Shown piece after piece: positions 42,558-51,029 of a stretch of DNA of 64,000 nucleotides (position 1 is the stretch's first letter; the number at the start of each line of letters is the position of its first letter). Below the pieces are notes generated by a model. That model made no database searches, was not told the DNA's origin, and saw only the letters and a list, made by a program, of their open reading frames with translations. Where the stretch lies: assembly GCF_030814135.1 (NCBI RefSeq), contig NZ_JAUSUQ010000001.1, positions 310,001 to 374,000 of the forward strand. Reading direction: 5' to 3'. Source of the stretch: Caldalkalibacillus uzonensis (GTDB taxonomy: Bacteria; Bacillota; Bacilli; Caldalkalibacillales; Caldalkalibacillaceae). The position numbers and the translations under genes were made by a program.

Positions 42558-43497
42558 GTCGCTCTCCTCCTTTATTGACCGGCTGTTCTTGACGCTGGGC
42601 TGCTGGACACAACAAGTGGTACAACACAGCCATGCGCACGTAGACGCCATTTTCCATCTGCTTAAAAATGCGGGATTGGGGTGCTTCCACCAGGGTTGAA
42701 GCCAGTTCCACATCCCGGTTGACAGGAGCAGGATGCATGATAATTGCCCCTCTTTTCATCCGCCGTGCTCTTTCTTCTGTCAGACCATATTGCTGGTGAT
42801 ATTCATCCTTGCTCATCGCCAAGGTTTGTTCATGACGCTCATGCTGGATTCTGAGCATCATGATCACATCCATCTCCTCCAGCAGCTCGTCGAAATCATA
42901 CCAGCATCCACGGGGCACCCAGCCCGCACCTGTCTGATTGAGACAAGCAGGGCCAGCAAAATACACTTTGGCACCCAGCTTGGTCAAGCCGTAATAATTG
43001 GAGCGGGCCACGCGGCTGTGGTGAATATCCCCCACGATGGCGACCTTCAAGCCCCGCAAGCAGCCAAACTCTTGTTTGATCGTCAACAGATCAAGCAAAC
43101 ACTGTGTCGGATGTTCCTCATTGCCTGTTCCGGCGTTGATCAGTGCCAAGCCGGTCCGTTCCTGCAAGTCATCCATCAGTCCGTTTTGGGAATGGCGGAT
43201 GACTGCTGCTTTTACACCGATGGCTGCCAATGTTTTCAACGTGTCATACATTGACTCTCCCTTTTGCCTGCTCGATGCCGATTCTTGAAAATTAAGCACA
43301 TGGGCCCCTAAACGTTTTTCGGCCACCTCGAATGAAAAACGGGTGCGGGTACTGGGTTCAAAAAACAGGTTAGCTACACATTGTCCTTCTAAGCTGCCTG
43401 CATAGTCCTCACCGCTTTCCTTCATCCGCTGTGCCGTGTCCAACAGCATATTCAGTTGGCTACTATCCAGGTGTTGAATCCCTGTTAAATGATTCAT
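42523..43497 (-). CDS. pyrB: Aspartate carbamoyltransferase catalytic subunit
   Basis: The enzyme joins carbamoyl phosphate and aspartate. The 324-residue protein has carbamoyl-phosphate motif STRTRF (49-54), HPTQ (129-132) and PVNRDVE near the end. It is about 20 residues longer than B. subtilis PyrB because of a C-terminal tail that overlaps the first 35 bp of pyrC. The ATG at 43497 has AGGGGG upstream; 23 upstream residues in frame are part of the leader. Confidence 0.96.
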   Translation of the reverse strand: MNHLTGIQHLDSSQLNMLLDTAQRMKESGEDYAGSLEGQCVANLFFEPSTRTRFSFEVAEKRLGAHVLNFQESASSRQKGESMYDTLKTLAAIGVKAAVIRHSQNGLMDDLQERTGLALINAGTGNEEHPTQCLLDLLTIKQEFGCLRGLKVAIVGDIHHSRVARSNYYGLTKLGAKVYFAGPACLNQTGAGWVPRGCWYDFDELLEEMDVIMMLRIQHERHEQTLAMSKDEYHQQYGLTEERARRMKRGAIIMHPAPVNRDVELASTLVEAPQSRIFKQMENGVYVRMAVLYHLLCPAAQRQEQPVNKGGERHGTFVKAGLYA

Positions 43498-43573
43498 TGT
43501 TGGCCCCCTCCCCCTGTTGAAGGCTAATTTTGAGAGTGTAATCGAAAACCCTTTAGTCACAAGCATCTATACT

Positions 43574-43607
43574 AAAAAAAGCATCTTACCCTTGAGGAGT
43601 AAGATGC
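43574..43607 (-). terminator. Attenuator terminator in the pyrP-pyrB gap
   Basis: On the minus strand GCATCTTAC/GTAAGATGC (43599-43607 with 43581-43589) with a 9-nt loop is followed by seven T residues. It lies about 80 nt before pyrB and downstream of a PyrR-binding loop, the usual PyrR attenuation layout. Confidence 0.88.
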
Positions 43608-43752
43608 TCATACAACCAGATTCAGCTACACCGCTCTTCAGTGGGCACGTGCAGACGTACCTTGGCTGCTCCCAGACATCCCTTGTTATGCCTGGATGCG
43701 GCCACACAGCACATGCTCCTGCGGCTCTCTGTCCAGCTGATATCAGAATCGC

Positions 43753-43783
43753 ACCTTAACAGCCTCACGGGACTGTTCTTAAA
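43753..43783 (-). promoter_or_regulatory. PyrR-binding anti-antiterminator loop in the pyrP-pyrB gap
   Basis: The minus strand reads AAGAACAGTCCCGTGAGGCT, matching the PyrR RNA-binding consensus (AGUCC-N-GNGAGGCU) as known from B. subtilis. PyrR plus UMP should stabilise this loop and favour the downstream terminator. The remaining 310-bp gap (43498-43807) is mRNA leader without other genes. Confidence 0.88.
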
Positions 43784-43807
43784 GGTACTGTCTCTATTCT
43801 TTTTCCC

Positions 43808-45079
43808 TTATGATTCGGGCAACAGGAGATTGAGAATAATACCCACGATGGCAGCCAGCGCCATGCCGGCCACTTGCACATTTGCGGTGATGTTGATAAA
43901 AGCACCGCCGACTCCTGTAATGAGAATCACAGAAGCAATGGCCAGGTTTCGTTTTTGGCCAAAATCAATGCGCTGGTCAACCAGCATGCGGATCCCTTGC
44001 AGGGCAATCACCCCAAACAGCAGGATGGCCACGCCTCCCATCACATTGGTGGGAATCGATTTGATCAGTTCACTCACTTTGGGACTGAAGCCGAACATGA
44101 TGGCCAGTACGGCCGCCCCGCCGATCACAAAAGAACTGAATACTCGGGTGATAGTCAGCACACCAATATTTTCTCCATAGGTGGTGTTCGGCGGTCCTCC
44201 AAGCAGAGACGCTATCATGGTGGCCACGCCGTCACCGAGAATCGAGCGGTGCAGACCGGGTTTCTTCAAAATATCCCGTTCCATCAATTTGCTTAACACC
44301 ATTTGGTCTCCTATATGTTCGGCCAAAGTGACAAAGGCAACCGGGACAATCACTACAACGGCCAGCCAGGAAATGACCGGATCATAGGTGACAAAGGGGA
44401 TCAAAAGACCATCCGGCACTCCCAGCCATTTAGCATCTCGAACGGACTGTAAATCGATCATGCCCAGGGCAAAAGCATAGACATAACCAACGATAATGCC
44501 GATCAAAATGGGAATCAGTCCAAAGAACCCTCTAAAGAAGATGGTGGCCAAGATAGTCGCAGCCAACGTGACCAAAGCAACACTGAAATGAACGGTGCTG
44601 TACTCTCCGTCTGTTCCGGGAATGGTCATGGCCATGTCAATGGCCACGCTGGCCAGCCCTAAACCGATTACAATAATGACCGGTCCCACGACAACCGGAG
44701 GCAGCATCCGCTTCAGCCAATCCACCCCCAGGTAGTGAATAAACAAGGCCACAAGCCCGTAGACCACCCCTGCCAGAAAGCTGCCAAACATGGCCGCTTC
44801 GGGCCCGTCAGCACCAATGACGGCAATAAGCGGGGCGATAAAGGCAAAGGAAGACCCTAAGTAAGCCGGTATTTGTCCACGGGTAATCAAGAGGTAAGCT
44901 AATGTTCCCAGCCCGCTGGTCATCAAAGCGACGGCAGGCTCTATCCCGTCGATTAAGTAAGGAACCAGAATCGTAGCGCCAAACATAGCAAATAAATGCT
45001 GTAAACTAAGCATCAGCCACCGGTGGCCCGGCGGTACATCATGCACATCCATGACCATTGTCTGTTTACTCTCTTCCAA
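43808..45079 (-). CDS. pyrP: Uracil permease (NCS2 family)
   Basis: The membrane transporter imports uracil. The 423-residue protein has about 12-14 hydrophobic segments and the NCS2 features QHLFAMFGATILVP and GGPPNTTYGENIGV. The start is probably TTG at 45079, 8 nt behind AAAGGAG; a GTG eight codons upstream (45103) has no ribosome-binding site. It is the second gene of the pyr operon. Confidence 0.93.
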   Translation of the reverse strand: MEESKQTMVMDVHDVPPGHRWLMLSLQHLFAMFGATILVPYLIDGIEPAVALMTSGLGTLAYLLITRGQIPAYLGSSFAFIAPLIAVIGADGPEAAMFGSFLAGVVYGLVALFIHYLGVDWLKRMLPPVVVGPVIIVIGLGLASVAIDMAMTIPGTDGEYSTVHFSVALVTLAATILATIFFRGFFGLIPILIGIIVGYVYAFALGMIDLQSVRDAKWLGVPDGLLIPFVTYDPVISWLAVVVIVPVAFVTLAEHIGDQMVLSKLMERDILKKPGLHRSILGDGVATMIASLLGGPPNTTYGENIGVLTITRVFSSFVIGGAAVLAIMFGFSPKVSELIKSIPTNVMGGVAILLFGVIALQGIRMLVDQRIDFGQKRNLAIASVILITGVGGAFINITANVQVAGMALAAIVGIILNLLLPES

Positions 45080-45151
45080 TGTGGTAACTCCTTTCCCTTT
45101 CACGCAGCGTTATGAACGGTATAAGTTGAAGTTCCGTCGCCTGTAGCTCCT

Positions 45152-45727
<576 letters not shown>

Positions 45728-45728
45728 T

Positions 45729-45760
45729 TAAAAAAGTCTCTTGTGCATCACAAGAGACTT
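45729..45760 (-). terminator. Attenuator terminator in the pyrR leader
   Basis: A 12-bp perfect stem AAGTCTCTTGTG/CACAAGAGACTT (45734-45745 with 45749-45760) with a 3-nt loop is followed on the minus strand by TTTTTT. It ends about 30 nt before pyrR. Confidence 0.9.
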
Positions 45761-45892
45761 AGAAAGGCATAGAAGCGGTATATTGACATCATATCCGGCC
45801 ACTTTGTATTCACGATCATCCATGATTAGGGGGGTTAAACAGCGGATATGATGACCACACCTTGGACAGTGAAACGGCACTGTCCCCTGTCA

Positions 45893-45921
45893 CCTTTCCA
45901 GCCTCTCGGGACTGAATTAAA
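45893..45921 (-). promoter_or_regulatory. PyrR-binding loop in the pyrR leader
   Basis: The minus strand reads ATTCAGTCCCGAGAGGCTGG, the PyrR recognition loop. It lies about 135 nt upstream of the leader terminator; together they form the first attenuator of the operon. Confidence 0.9.
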
Positions 45922-45954
45922 GGTCGAATAGATATGCGGCTTTATTATTAAGTT

Positions 45955-45983
45955 ATTATGGCACACTCCCTTGATTATGTCAA
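45955..45983 (-). promoter_or_regulatory. Sigma-A promoter of the pyr operon
   Basis: A perfect TTGACA (45978-45983), 17 bp and CATAAT (45955-45960) give a leader of about 250 nt before pyrR. The -35 region overlaps the last codons of the upstream DUF421 gene. Confidence 0.85.
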
Positions 45984-46709
45984 TGCGACTTGGCCCCTTT
46001 TGATGTGTTTGGGACTGATATAAATTTTTCCTCCTTCATCCATGGTCATCAGGAACACCTCTTCCGGATGCTGATAACCCCTTTGTCTTAGCTGATCCAC
46101 AAGCCAAGTTTCATTTCCCACCTTCTTCAGGTTGGGATGGACAATTTTCCCATCTAGAATTAACACTGTAGGATAGCCTTTAGGTGGCAGAGGGACTGGC
46201 TTCACATCGCTGACAGTCGCTGACTGGTATTCACTCTTTTTAATCACGCTGATCTCCCCGTTGGATTCCAGGATGGCGTAGTCCACCTCAGTCAGATCAA
46301 TCGCGTTCCGCAAGCGCAAGTCCATTAACAAAGATTCAACGGTGATTTTGGTTTTCTTTAGCTGTTCAGGCAAAATTTTGCCATGTTCAATTAAGATAAT
46401 CGGTTCATCCTCGACGACCCGGCGGAATTTAGGAGCATGAAGGGCAATATAAGACAAGAACAGATGGAGACCTGCAATCAGTGAGGCAGCCGCTAAAGGG
46501 CCTCCCAAGGGCACATTACCGGTAGACAACGGCTCACCAAGCACATCCCCGATAATCACGCCAAATAAAAAGTCAAGGGGATGGATGGTACCAATCGACC
46601 GTTGACCCAAGATTTTCAGGATAACAAACGTGTACACATAGACAATCAGGGCTCTGACCAGAAAGCCCCAAACAGGCAACTGTTCCGAGCCTGTCCAAAA
46701 CTCAAACAT
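45975..46709 (-). CDS. DUF421 (YetF-family) membrane protein
   Basis: The 244-residue protein has three N-terminal membrane helices (about 12-32, 43-60, 68-88) and a cytoplasmic DUF421 domain (VEDEPIILIEHGKILPEQLKKTKITVESL). The function is unknown; several paralogues exist in Bacillaceae and some belong to spore operons. It is divergent from a second DUF421 gene and has no terminator before the pyr promoter. It resembles the two other DUF421 proteins here but is less similar to them than they are to each other. Confidence 0.88.
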   Translation of the reverse strand: MFEFWTGSEQLPVWGFLVRALIVYVYTFVILKILGQRSIGTIHPLDFLFGVIIGDVLGEPLSTGNVPLGGPLAAASLIAGLHLFLSYIALHAPKFRRVVEDEPIILIEHGKILPEQLKKTKITVESLLMDLRLRNAIDLTEVDYAILESNGEISVIKKSEYQSATVSDVKPVPLPPKGYPTVLILDGKIVHPNLKKVGNETWLVDQLRQRGYQHPEEVFLMTMDEGGKIYISPKHIKRGQVALT

Positions 46710-46807
46710 GACAGCTAACCCCCATTAATCGTGATTTAAAGACCTGCTTGCTTTTTATCATGTGTTGAACATTGCTCAATATACATAGCCAAATTGCAAA
46801 TAGAGAC

Positions 46808-46837
46808 ACATAATTTTGCCTAAAAAATTAAATACTA
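46808..46837 (+). promoter_or_regulatory. Possible forespore (sigma-F/G-like) promoter of the DUF421-DUF4363 pair
   Basis: ACATA (46808-46812), 18 bp and AATACTA (46831-46837) resemble the GYATA and CATACTA elements of forespore promoters with one mismatch each. Spore context supports it; the motif alone is weak. Confidence 0.3.
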
Positions 46838-46895
46838 GCGATAGTTTAGCAAATATTACCTTTCCCATCTGTACTATCAGCAGGAGGAACTATCC

Positions 46896-47627
46896 ATGAT
46901 TGAAGAATCCCTTGTGGTGATTGTGCGGGCCCTGATCTCTTTTTTCACACTGCTCATTTATACCCGCTTGTTAGGTAAACAGCAAATGGGCAACCTGACC
47001 TATTTTGACTATATTAATGGGATTACCATTGGCTCCATGGCGGGAACCCTGGCCACAGATTTGTCCACAGAAGCATGGGTACATTGGCTGGGCTTAACCG
47101 TTTTTGTTTCGGTTGTTGGTCTTCTCCAATACACAGATCTCAAAAACCGCTATTTATCGAAAGTGGTCGATTCAGAACCGGTGGTGGTCATACAAAATGG
47201 AAAGATATTGGAGAACAACCTCAAAACTGCCCGTGTCACCCGGGATGAGTTATTCATGCAGCTGCGCCAGAAAAATATGTTTGATATCACGCAAGTCCAA
47301 TATGCCATCTTGGAACCTGACGGCAATTTTTCGGTTCTCCCCAAAGCAGCGCATCAACCGGTTACTCCCAAAGATCTCAATATACCGGTCCAACCGGCTG
47401 AAATGATGACAGAAGTGATCCATGACGGTGTTGTTTTAAAACAAAATCTGGAACAAAGAAGCAAGGATATGGCTTGGCTTAGACTTCAACTAAAAGCACA
47501 AGGGATCCAGGACCCCAAAGAAGTCTCTTTCGCTGCCATTCTTCCTAACGGGTTATTATATGTGGACAAGTTTGAGGACCGGGTCAGCAACAAGGCAGAT
47601 ATCAGCGATTACAAAGGACCCTTCTAA
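46896..47627 (+). CDS. DUF421 (YetF-family) membrane protein of the spore cluster
   Basis: The 243-residue protein has three N-terminal membrane segments and a DUF421 domain. Its core NLKTARVTRDELFMQLRQKN aligns closely with the 2Duf protein at 49914-50783 (LQSARLTGEELLSQLRRKN). It lacks the DUF1657-like tail. The ATG has GGAGGAAC upstream. It forms a two-gene unit with the DUF4363 gene and converges on the spoVA genes. A role in spore inner-membrane properties is inferred from the context only. Confidence 0.88.
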   Translation: MIEESLVVIVRALISFFTLLIYTRLLGKQQMGNLTYFDYINGITIGSMAGTLATDLSTEAWVHWLGLTVFVSVVGLLQYTDLKNRYLSKVVDSEPVVVIQNGKILENNLKTARVTRDELFMQLRQKNMFDITQVQYAILEPDGNFSVLPKAAHQPVTPKDLNIPVQPAEMMTEVIHDGVVLKQNLEQRSKDMAWLRLQLKAQGIQDPKEVSFAAILPNGLLYVDKFEDRVSNKADISDYKGPF

Positions 47628-47650
47628 AAATGTTGGTGAGGTGAAAGGTC

Positions 47651-48019
47651 ATGTGGCGCAAATGGCTGTTATACATCGTTCCCACCCTGTTTCTTGCACT
47701 CAGTATCTCCGTGATGGCTGGAGGCAAATATTTAAAGCAGCCCTTTGGTGAGGATGACAAAGTGTATGAAGCAATTCAACAGCTGGAAACCCTTGCCAAG
47801 AACAAGGACTGGGAACAAGCCCGGGAACGCATCGATTATGCCAGCAAAGCATGGCAAAAAGTGGTCAACCGGATTCAGTTCAGTGTTGAGCGGGAAACGG
47901 TGTTTGAAATAAGCGGAGCACTGGCCAGGATGAAAGGAAGTGTGGAAGCGGAAGATGACCAAGCACTTCTGGTGGACATTTATTATTTCTACGAGCTGTG
48001 GGACAGCCTTGGCTCTTGA
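47651..48019 (+). CDS. DUF4363 family protein
   Basis: The 122-residue protein has one N-terminal membrane helix (about 5-24) and an alpha-helical extracytoplasmic domain (VYEAIQQLETLAKNKDWEQA) as in DUF4363. Such genes commonly sit next to DUF421 genes in spore formers. It begins 23 bp after the DUF421 stop with a GGTGAGG site. The function is unknown. Confidence 0.8.
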   Translation: MWRKWLLYIVPTLFLALSISVMAGGKYLKQPFGEDDKVYEAIQQLETLAKNKDWEQARERIDYASKAWQKVVNRIQFSVERETVFEISGALARMKGSVEAEDDQALLVDIYYFYELWDSLGS

Positions 48020-48032
48020 TTCGCTTCCGTTC

Positions 48033-48389
48033 TTACCCCTTTGGTTTAAAAATCAGTGCGGCCAAAAATCCAAATATAATGGCTGAAGAGATACCGGCAC
48101 TAGTGACTTCAAAAATACCGGTCACGATGCCAACGAGACCGTTTTTTTCTGCTTCAGCCAAAGCCCCATGAACCAGTGCGTTACCGAAACTGGTAATCGG
48201 AACGGTGGCGCCCGCACCAGCAAAATCGATCAGTGGTTCATACAGTCCCAATCCATCCAGAACTGCCCCACTCACCACCAGTATGGTTAAAGTATGGGCG
48301 GGGGTCAGCTTAAAGAAATCCAGCATGATCTGTCCAATCACGCAAATAAGCCCTCCTACAACAAACGCCCAAAAGAAGCTGGCAATCAT
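48033..48389 (-). CDS. spoVAE: Stage V sporulation protein AE (SpoVAEb type)
   Basis: The 118-residue integral membrane protein has about four helices ([52 protein letters not shown]) and the SpoVAC/AE-type motif [16 protein letters not shown]. SpoVA proteins form the channel that moves Ca-dipicolinate into the forespore. ATG 48389 has AGGAGG 9 nt upstream; ATG 48398 overlaps that site. Its frame overlaps the end of spoVAD. Confidence 0.93.
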   Translation of the reverse strand: MIASFFWAFVVGGLICVIGQIMLDFFKLTPAHTLTILVVSGAVLDGLGLYEPLIDFAGAGATVPITSFGNALVHGALAEAEKNGLVGIVTGIFEVTSAGISSAIIFGFLAALIFKPKG

Positions 48390-48394
48390 CTGCC

Positions 48395-49420
48395 TCATCC
48401 TCCTCTGCTTTCAATGACGACAGCATGGCAAATGCAAGGAATGCTTTCCTTTTGCTGAACCGTAATGGGAGATAACAAGGCCCCAGTAGCTGCCACCATA
48501 ATTTTGCGCCATCTCCCCTCCATCATGCCTTTAAACAGATGACCATAGGTGACCGCAGCTGAACAAGCCGCTCCGCTACCCCCGGCCAAAACTTCAGGAT
48601 GGTCGCCATACATTAAGATGCCGCAATCTTGAAACTTGTCCTCTGAGACATCAAGACCGTGTTTTTTCATGAGGTCATAAGCGATGCGATACCCGACACG
48701 TCCCAAGTCCCCAGTCACAATCAAATCGTAATCGGCAAAAGAGACCCTCAAGTCCCTGAAATGGGCTTCAATGGTATCAACTGCCGCAGGGGCCATAGCT
48801 CCCCCCATATTGAACGGGTCGGTGATGCCCATATCTACAACTCTTCCTATCGTACAAGATGTAATATGGAGCCCTGTGTTGGAGACCGCTTTTTGGCCGG
48901 ACTGAATAATGGCTGCTCCCGCTCCAGTGACCGTCCATTGGGCCGTAGGGGGTTTTTGTCCCCCGTATTCCGTCGGATAGCGGAACGTTTTTTCAGCTGA
49001 GGAATTATGGCTGCTTGTGCCGCATAAAACGGTATGGGCATTACCACTGTCCACCAATTGGGCCGCTAAAGCCAGCCCTTCCATCGAAGTGGAGCAAGCA
49101 CCAAAGACGCCTAAAAAAGGAACTGCAAGTGTCCGTGCCGCAAAATTGCTGGAAATCAGCTGAGACATGAGATCCCCGCCGATAAAAAATTGGATCTGTT
49201 CTTTTTCCAGCCCTGCTTTTTCGATCGCTTTTTCACAAGCATCTTCCAGCAGTCGCTTTTCTGCCTTTTCCCAACTGTCCTGTCCTATCCAGGTATCACC
49301 ATGGATCAAATCAAAATCACGGGCTAACGGCCCTTTTCCTTCAAAAGGACCAACCACGCTCGCAGCCGAAGCAATAACAGGCTGACTGGGAAAAATCCAT
49401 GTCTGATGACCTTGCAGCAT
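48395..49420 (-). CDS. spoVAD: Stage V sporulation protein AD
   Basis: SpoVAD has a thiolase-like fold and binds dipicolinic acid in B. subtilis. The 341-residue protein has the family segments [55 protein letters not shown] and [15 protein letters not shown]. The ATG follows TTAGGAGG. It lies between spoVAC and spoVAEb, the standard order. Confidence 0.96.
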   Translation of the reverse strand: MLQGHQTWIFPSQPVIASAASVVGPFEGKGPLARDFDLIHGDTWIGQDSWEKAEKRLLEDACEKAIEKAGLEKEQIQFFIGGDLMSQLISSNFAARTLAVPFLGVFGACSTSMEGLALAAQLVDSGNAHTVLCGTSSHNSSAEKTFRYPTEYGGQKPPTAQWTVTGAGAAIIQSGQKAVSNTGLHITSCTIGRVVDMGITDPFNMGGAMAPAAVDTIEAHFRDLRVSFADYDLIVTGDLGRVGYRIAYDLMKKHGLDVSEDKFQDCGILMYGDHPEVLAGGSGAACSAAVTYGHLFKGMMEGRWRKIMVAATGALLSPITVQQKESIPCICHAVVIESRGG

Positions 49421-49423
49421 TGA

Positions 49424-49900
49424 TTATCCTCCTAAATTCGTGATGAGATAGTGGATAATGCCAATAAAGAAAGCGGCTACCACACCAAAGACAATGACGG
49501 GACCGGCCAGTTTGAACATGTTGCTCCCGACACCTAAGACAAAACCCTCGCTGCGATGCTCAATAGCCGCTGAAGCAATCGCATTGGCAAAGCCAGTCAC
49601 AGGTACCGCTGTCCCTGCACCGGCCCACTGGGCGATACGGTCATACACCCCAAATCCCGTCAACAATGCTGCAATGAGAATAAGGGTCGCCACTGTCGGA
49701 TCCCCTGCCTTCCGCTCGGTAAAGTCAAAAAAGGTCGTATAGAACAAGGTGATGGCCTGTCCCAGCGCACAAATAGCACCCCCTGCTAAAAACGCGCGCA
49801 AACAATTCATCAAGAGAGGGCGTTTGGGCTCCCGTACCTTGGCAAAAAGCTGGTATTCCTTCTGAGTAGGGGTCAATGTTTTTTTCTTTTTATCTGACAT
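49424..49900 (-). CDS. spoVAC: Stage V sporulation protein AC
   Basis: The 158-residue membrane protein is the proposed mechanosensitive part of the SpoVA DPA channel. A charged N-terminal cytoplasmic segment (MSDKKKKTLTPTQKEYQ) precedes four to five hydrophobic segments and the shared motif GAGTAVPVTGFANAI. It is 3 bp from spoVAD. Confidence 0.95.
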   Translation of the reverse strand: MSDKKKKTLTPTQKEYQLFAKVREPKRPLLMNCLRAFLAGGAICALGQAITLFYTTFFDFTERKAGDPTVATLILIAALLTGFGVYDRIAQWAGAGTAVPVTGFANAIASAAIEHRSEGFVLGVGSNMFKLAGPVIVFGVVAAFFIGIIHYLITNLGG

Positions 49901-49913
49901 GATTACTTCACTC

Positions 49914-50783
49914 CTAGGTTGTAAGATGAGGCTCCAATTGTTCCGTTAGCTCTTTAAGCTCCTTGGCAAACTGGTGGTATTTCCGTTTCCATTCCTGATT
50001 TTGGGTCTCCAATGCATGGCTTAGCAGATCAGCTTCCACTTTTTTCAATGTAGCCAGTAACAAAGCTTTGGCCTTGGGTTGCGGAAGCTGAATGGCATCA
50101 TCAAACAGATCGAGATACAGTTCCCCCATTGAATCCACCTGGCCAATAAACACATTTTCGGGATTTACTCCTATTTTTTTCAACTCGGTAAATAACCATT
50201 CACGATTTAAACCCAGGCTGGTCAGGGGCTCATCCATTATTTTTCCATCTAAAATCACGGTTTGCGGCTCCCGGGCCTGACTGACGTTTAAGCGCATGTC
50301 TTGCGGAGTAAGCGGCTGTTTTTCCCGTTTAGGCAAGGCTGTGATATCTCCGTTGGCCTCCATCACGGCAAATTCTACATCGGCCACCTGGAAAATGTTT
50401 TTGCGTCTGAGCTGGGATAACAGCTCTTCACCCGTCAATCTGGCCGATTGCAGATTTTCTTCCAACACTTTACCGTTTTTAATGACCACAATTTCCTTGC
50501 CATAGAAATGGTCATGGGCCCATTTGGACTTTTGCACCAAATACTGAACGAGCAGCACAGCGAGAAACCAAATGAACAGCCCAATCAGGCCATAAGCCAG
50601 ATTTTGAACGACATTCAAGGCGATCAAGGCGATCATGACCGCTGTAACCAAACCCACGATATAGTCAAACCAAGTCATGCCCGAGACAGGTTTGCGTCCT
50701 AAGAGCGGCACGGCAAGCAGAAGGAGTGCGAACAGCCCCGCCGTCCGCAAAACAATGATTAACCATTCCTGCATATTCCACAT
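49914..50783 (-). CDS. 2Duf-type spore protein: DUF421 with C-terminal DUF1657-like domain
   Basis: The 289-residue protein has three N-terminal membrane helices (about 7-28, 40-58, 64-84), a DUF421 domain (about 90-215) and a helical tail (about 240-289). The tail VEADLLSHALETQNQ aligns directly with VEASLAQFALETQNQ of the stand-alone DUF1657 protein at 53159-53368. This DUF421-DUF1657 arrangement is the 2Duf protein known from spoVA-2mob operons that raise spore heat resistance. Two ATGs are possible (50783 or 50774); the second is better spaced from AAAGGGTGA. Confidence 0.88.
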   Translation of the reverse strand: MWNMQEWLIIVLRTAGLFALLLLAVPLLGRKPVSGMTWFDYIVGLVTAVMIALIALNVVQNLAYGLIGLFIWFLAVLLVQYLVQKSKWAHDHFYGKEIVVIKNGKVLEENLQSARLTGEELLSQLRRKNIFQVADVEFAVMEANGDITALPKREKQPLTPQDMRLNVSQAREPQTVILDGKIMDEPLTSLGLNREWLFTELKKIGVNPENVFIGQVDSMGELYLDLFDDAIQLPQPKAKALLLATLKKVEADLLSHALETQNQEWKRKYHQFAKELKELTEQLEPHLTT

Positions 50784-50817
50784 TCACCCTTTCTTTCATT
50801 TGCCTGCACTCACGATG

Positions 50818-51024
50818 TTAAAAGCCTTTGTATTGCGGCTCTTCAAATTCCATTTCCTGCAAACGCTGATCCAGCTCGGCTATGATCTGTTCCGCTTGCT
50901 GCCTGCATGTTTTAAATGTTTCTTTAACCTGTTGGTCAGGATGGTGGGCGGCATATGTCTCCATGGTCGCTGCCGCCCCTTTTAAAGAAGCTATGGTTTG
51001 TTTTAACTTTGAAGCGACGGTCAT
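50818..51024 (-). CDS. DUF1657 family spore protein
   Basis: The 68-residue, entirely helical, soluble protein starts MTVASKLKQTIASLKGAAA and ends EEPQYKGF. It shares the MTVxxxLxQxIxSxK start and EEPQ(Y/F)K end with the protein at 53159. ATG 51024 is chosen over 51033 and 51030 because AGGAGG is 10 nt away and the start matches the paralogue. The function is unknown; the family is typical of spoVA-2mob operons. Confidence 0.88.
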   Translation of the reverse strand: MTVASKLKQTIASLKGAAATMETYAAHHPDQQVKETFKTCRQQAEQIIAELDQRLQEMEFEEPQYKGF

Positions 51025-51029
51025 GAACA

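Noticed and set aside
42558-42713. 52-residue N-terminal extension of PyrC
   Set aside because: It is out-of-frame pyrB sequence rich in Trp and Cys; the start at 42557 has a strong ribosome-binding site and gives the normal length.
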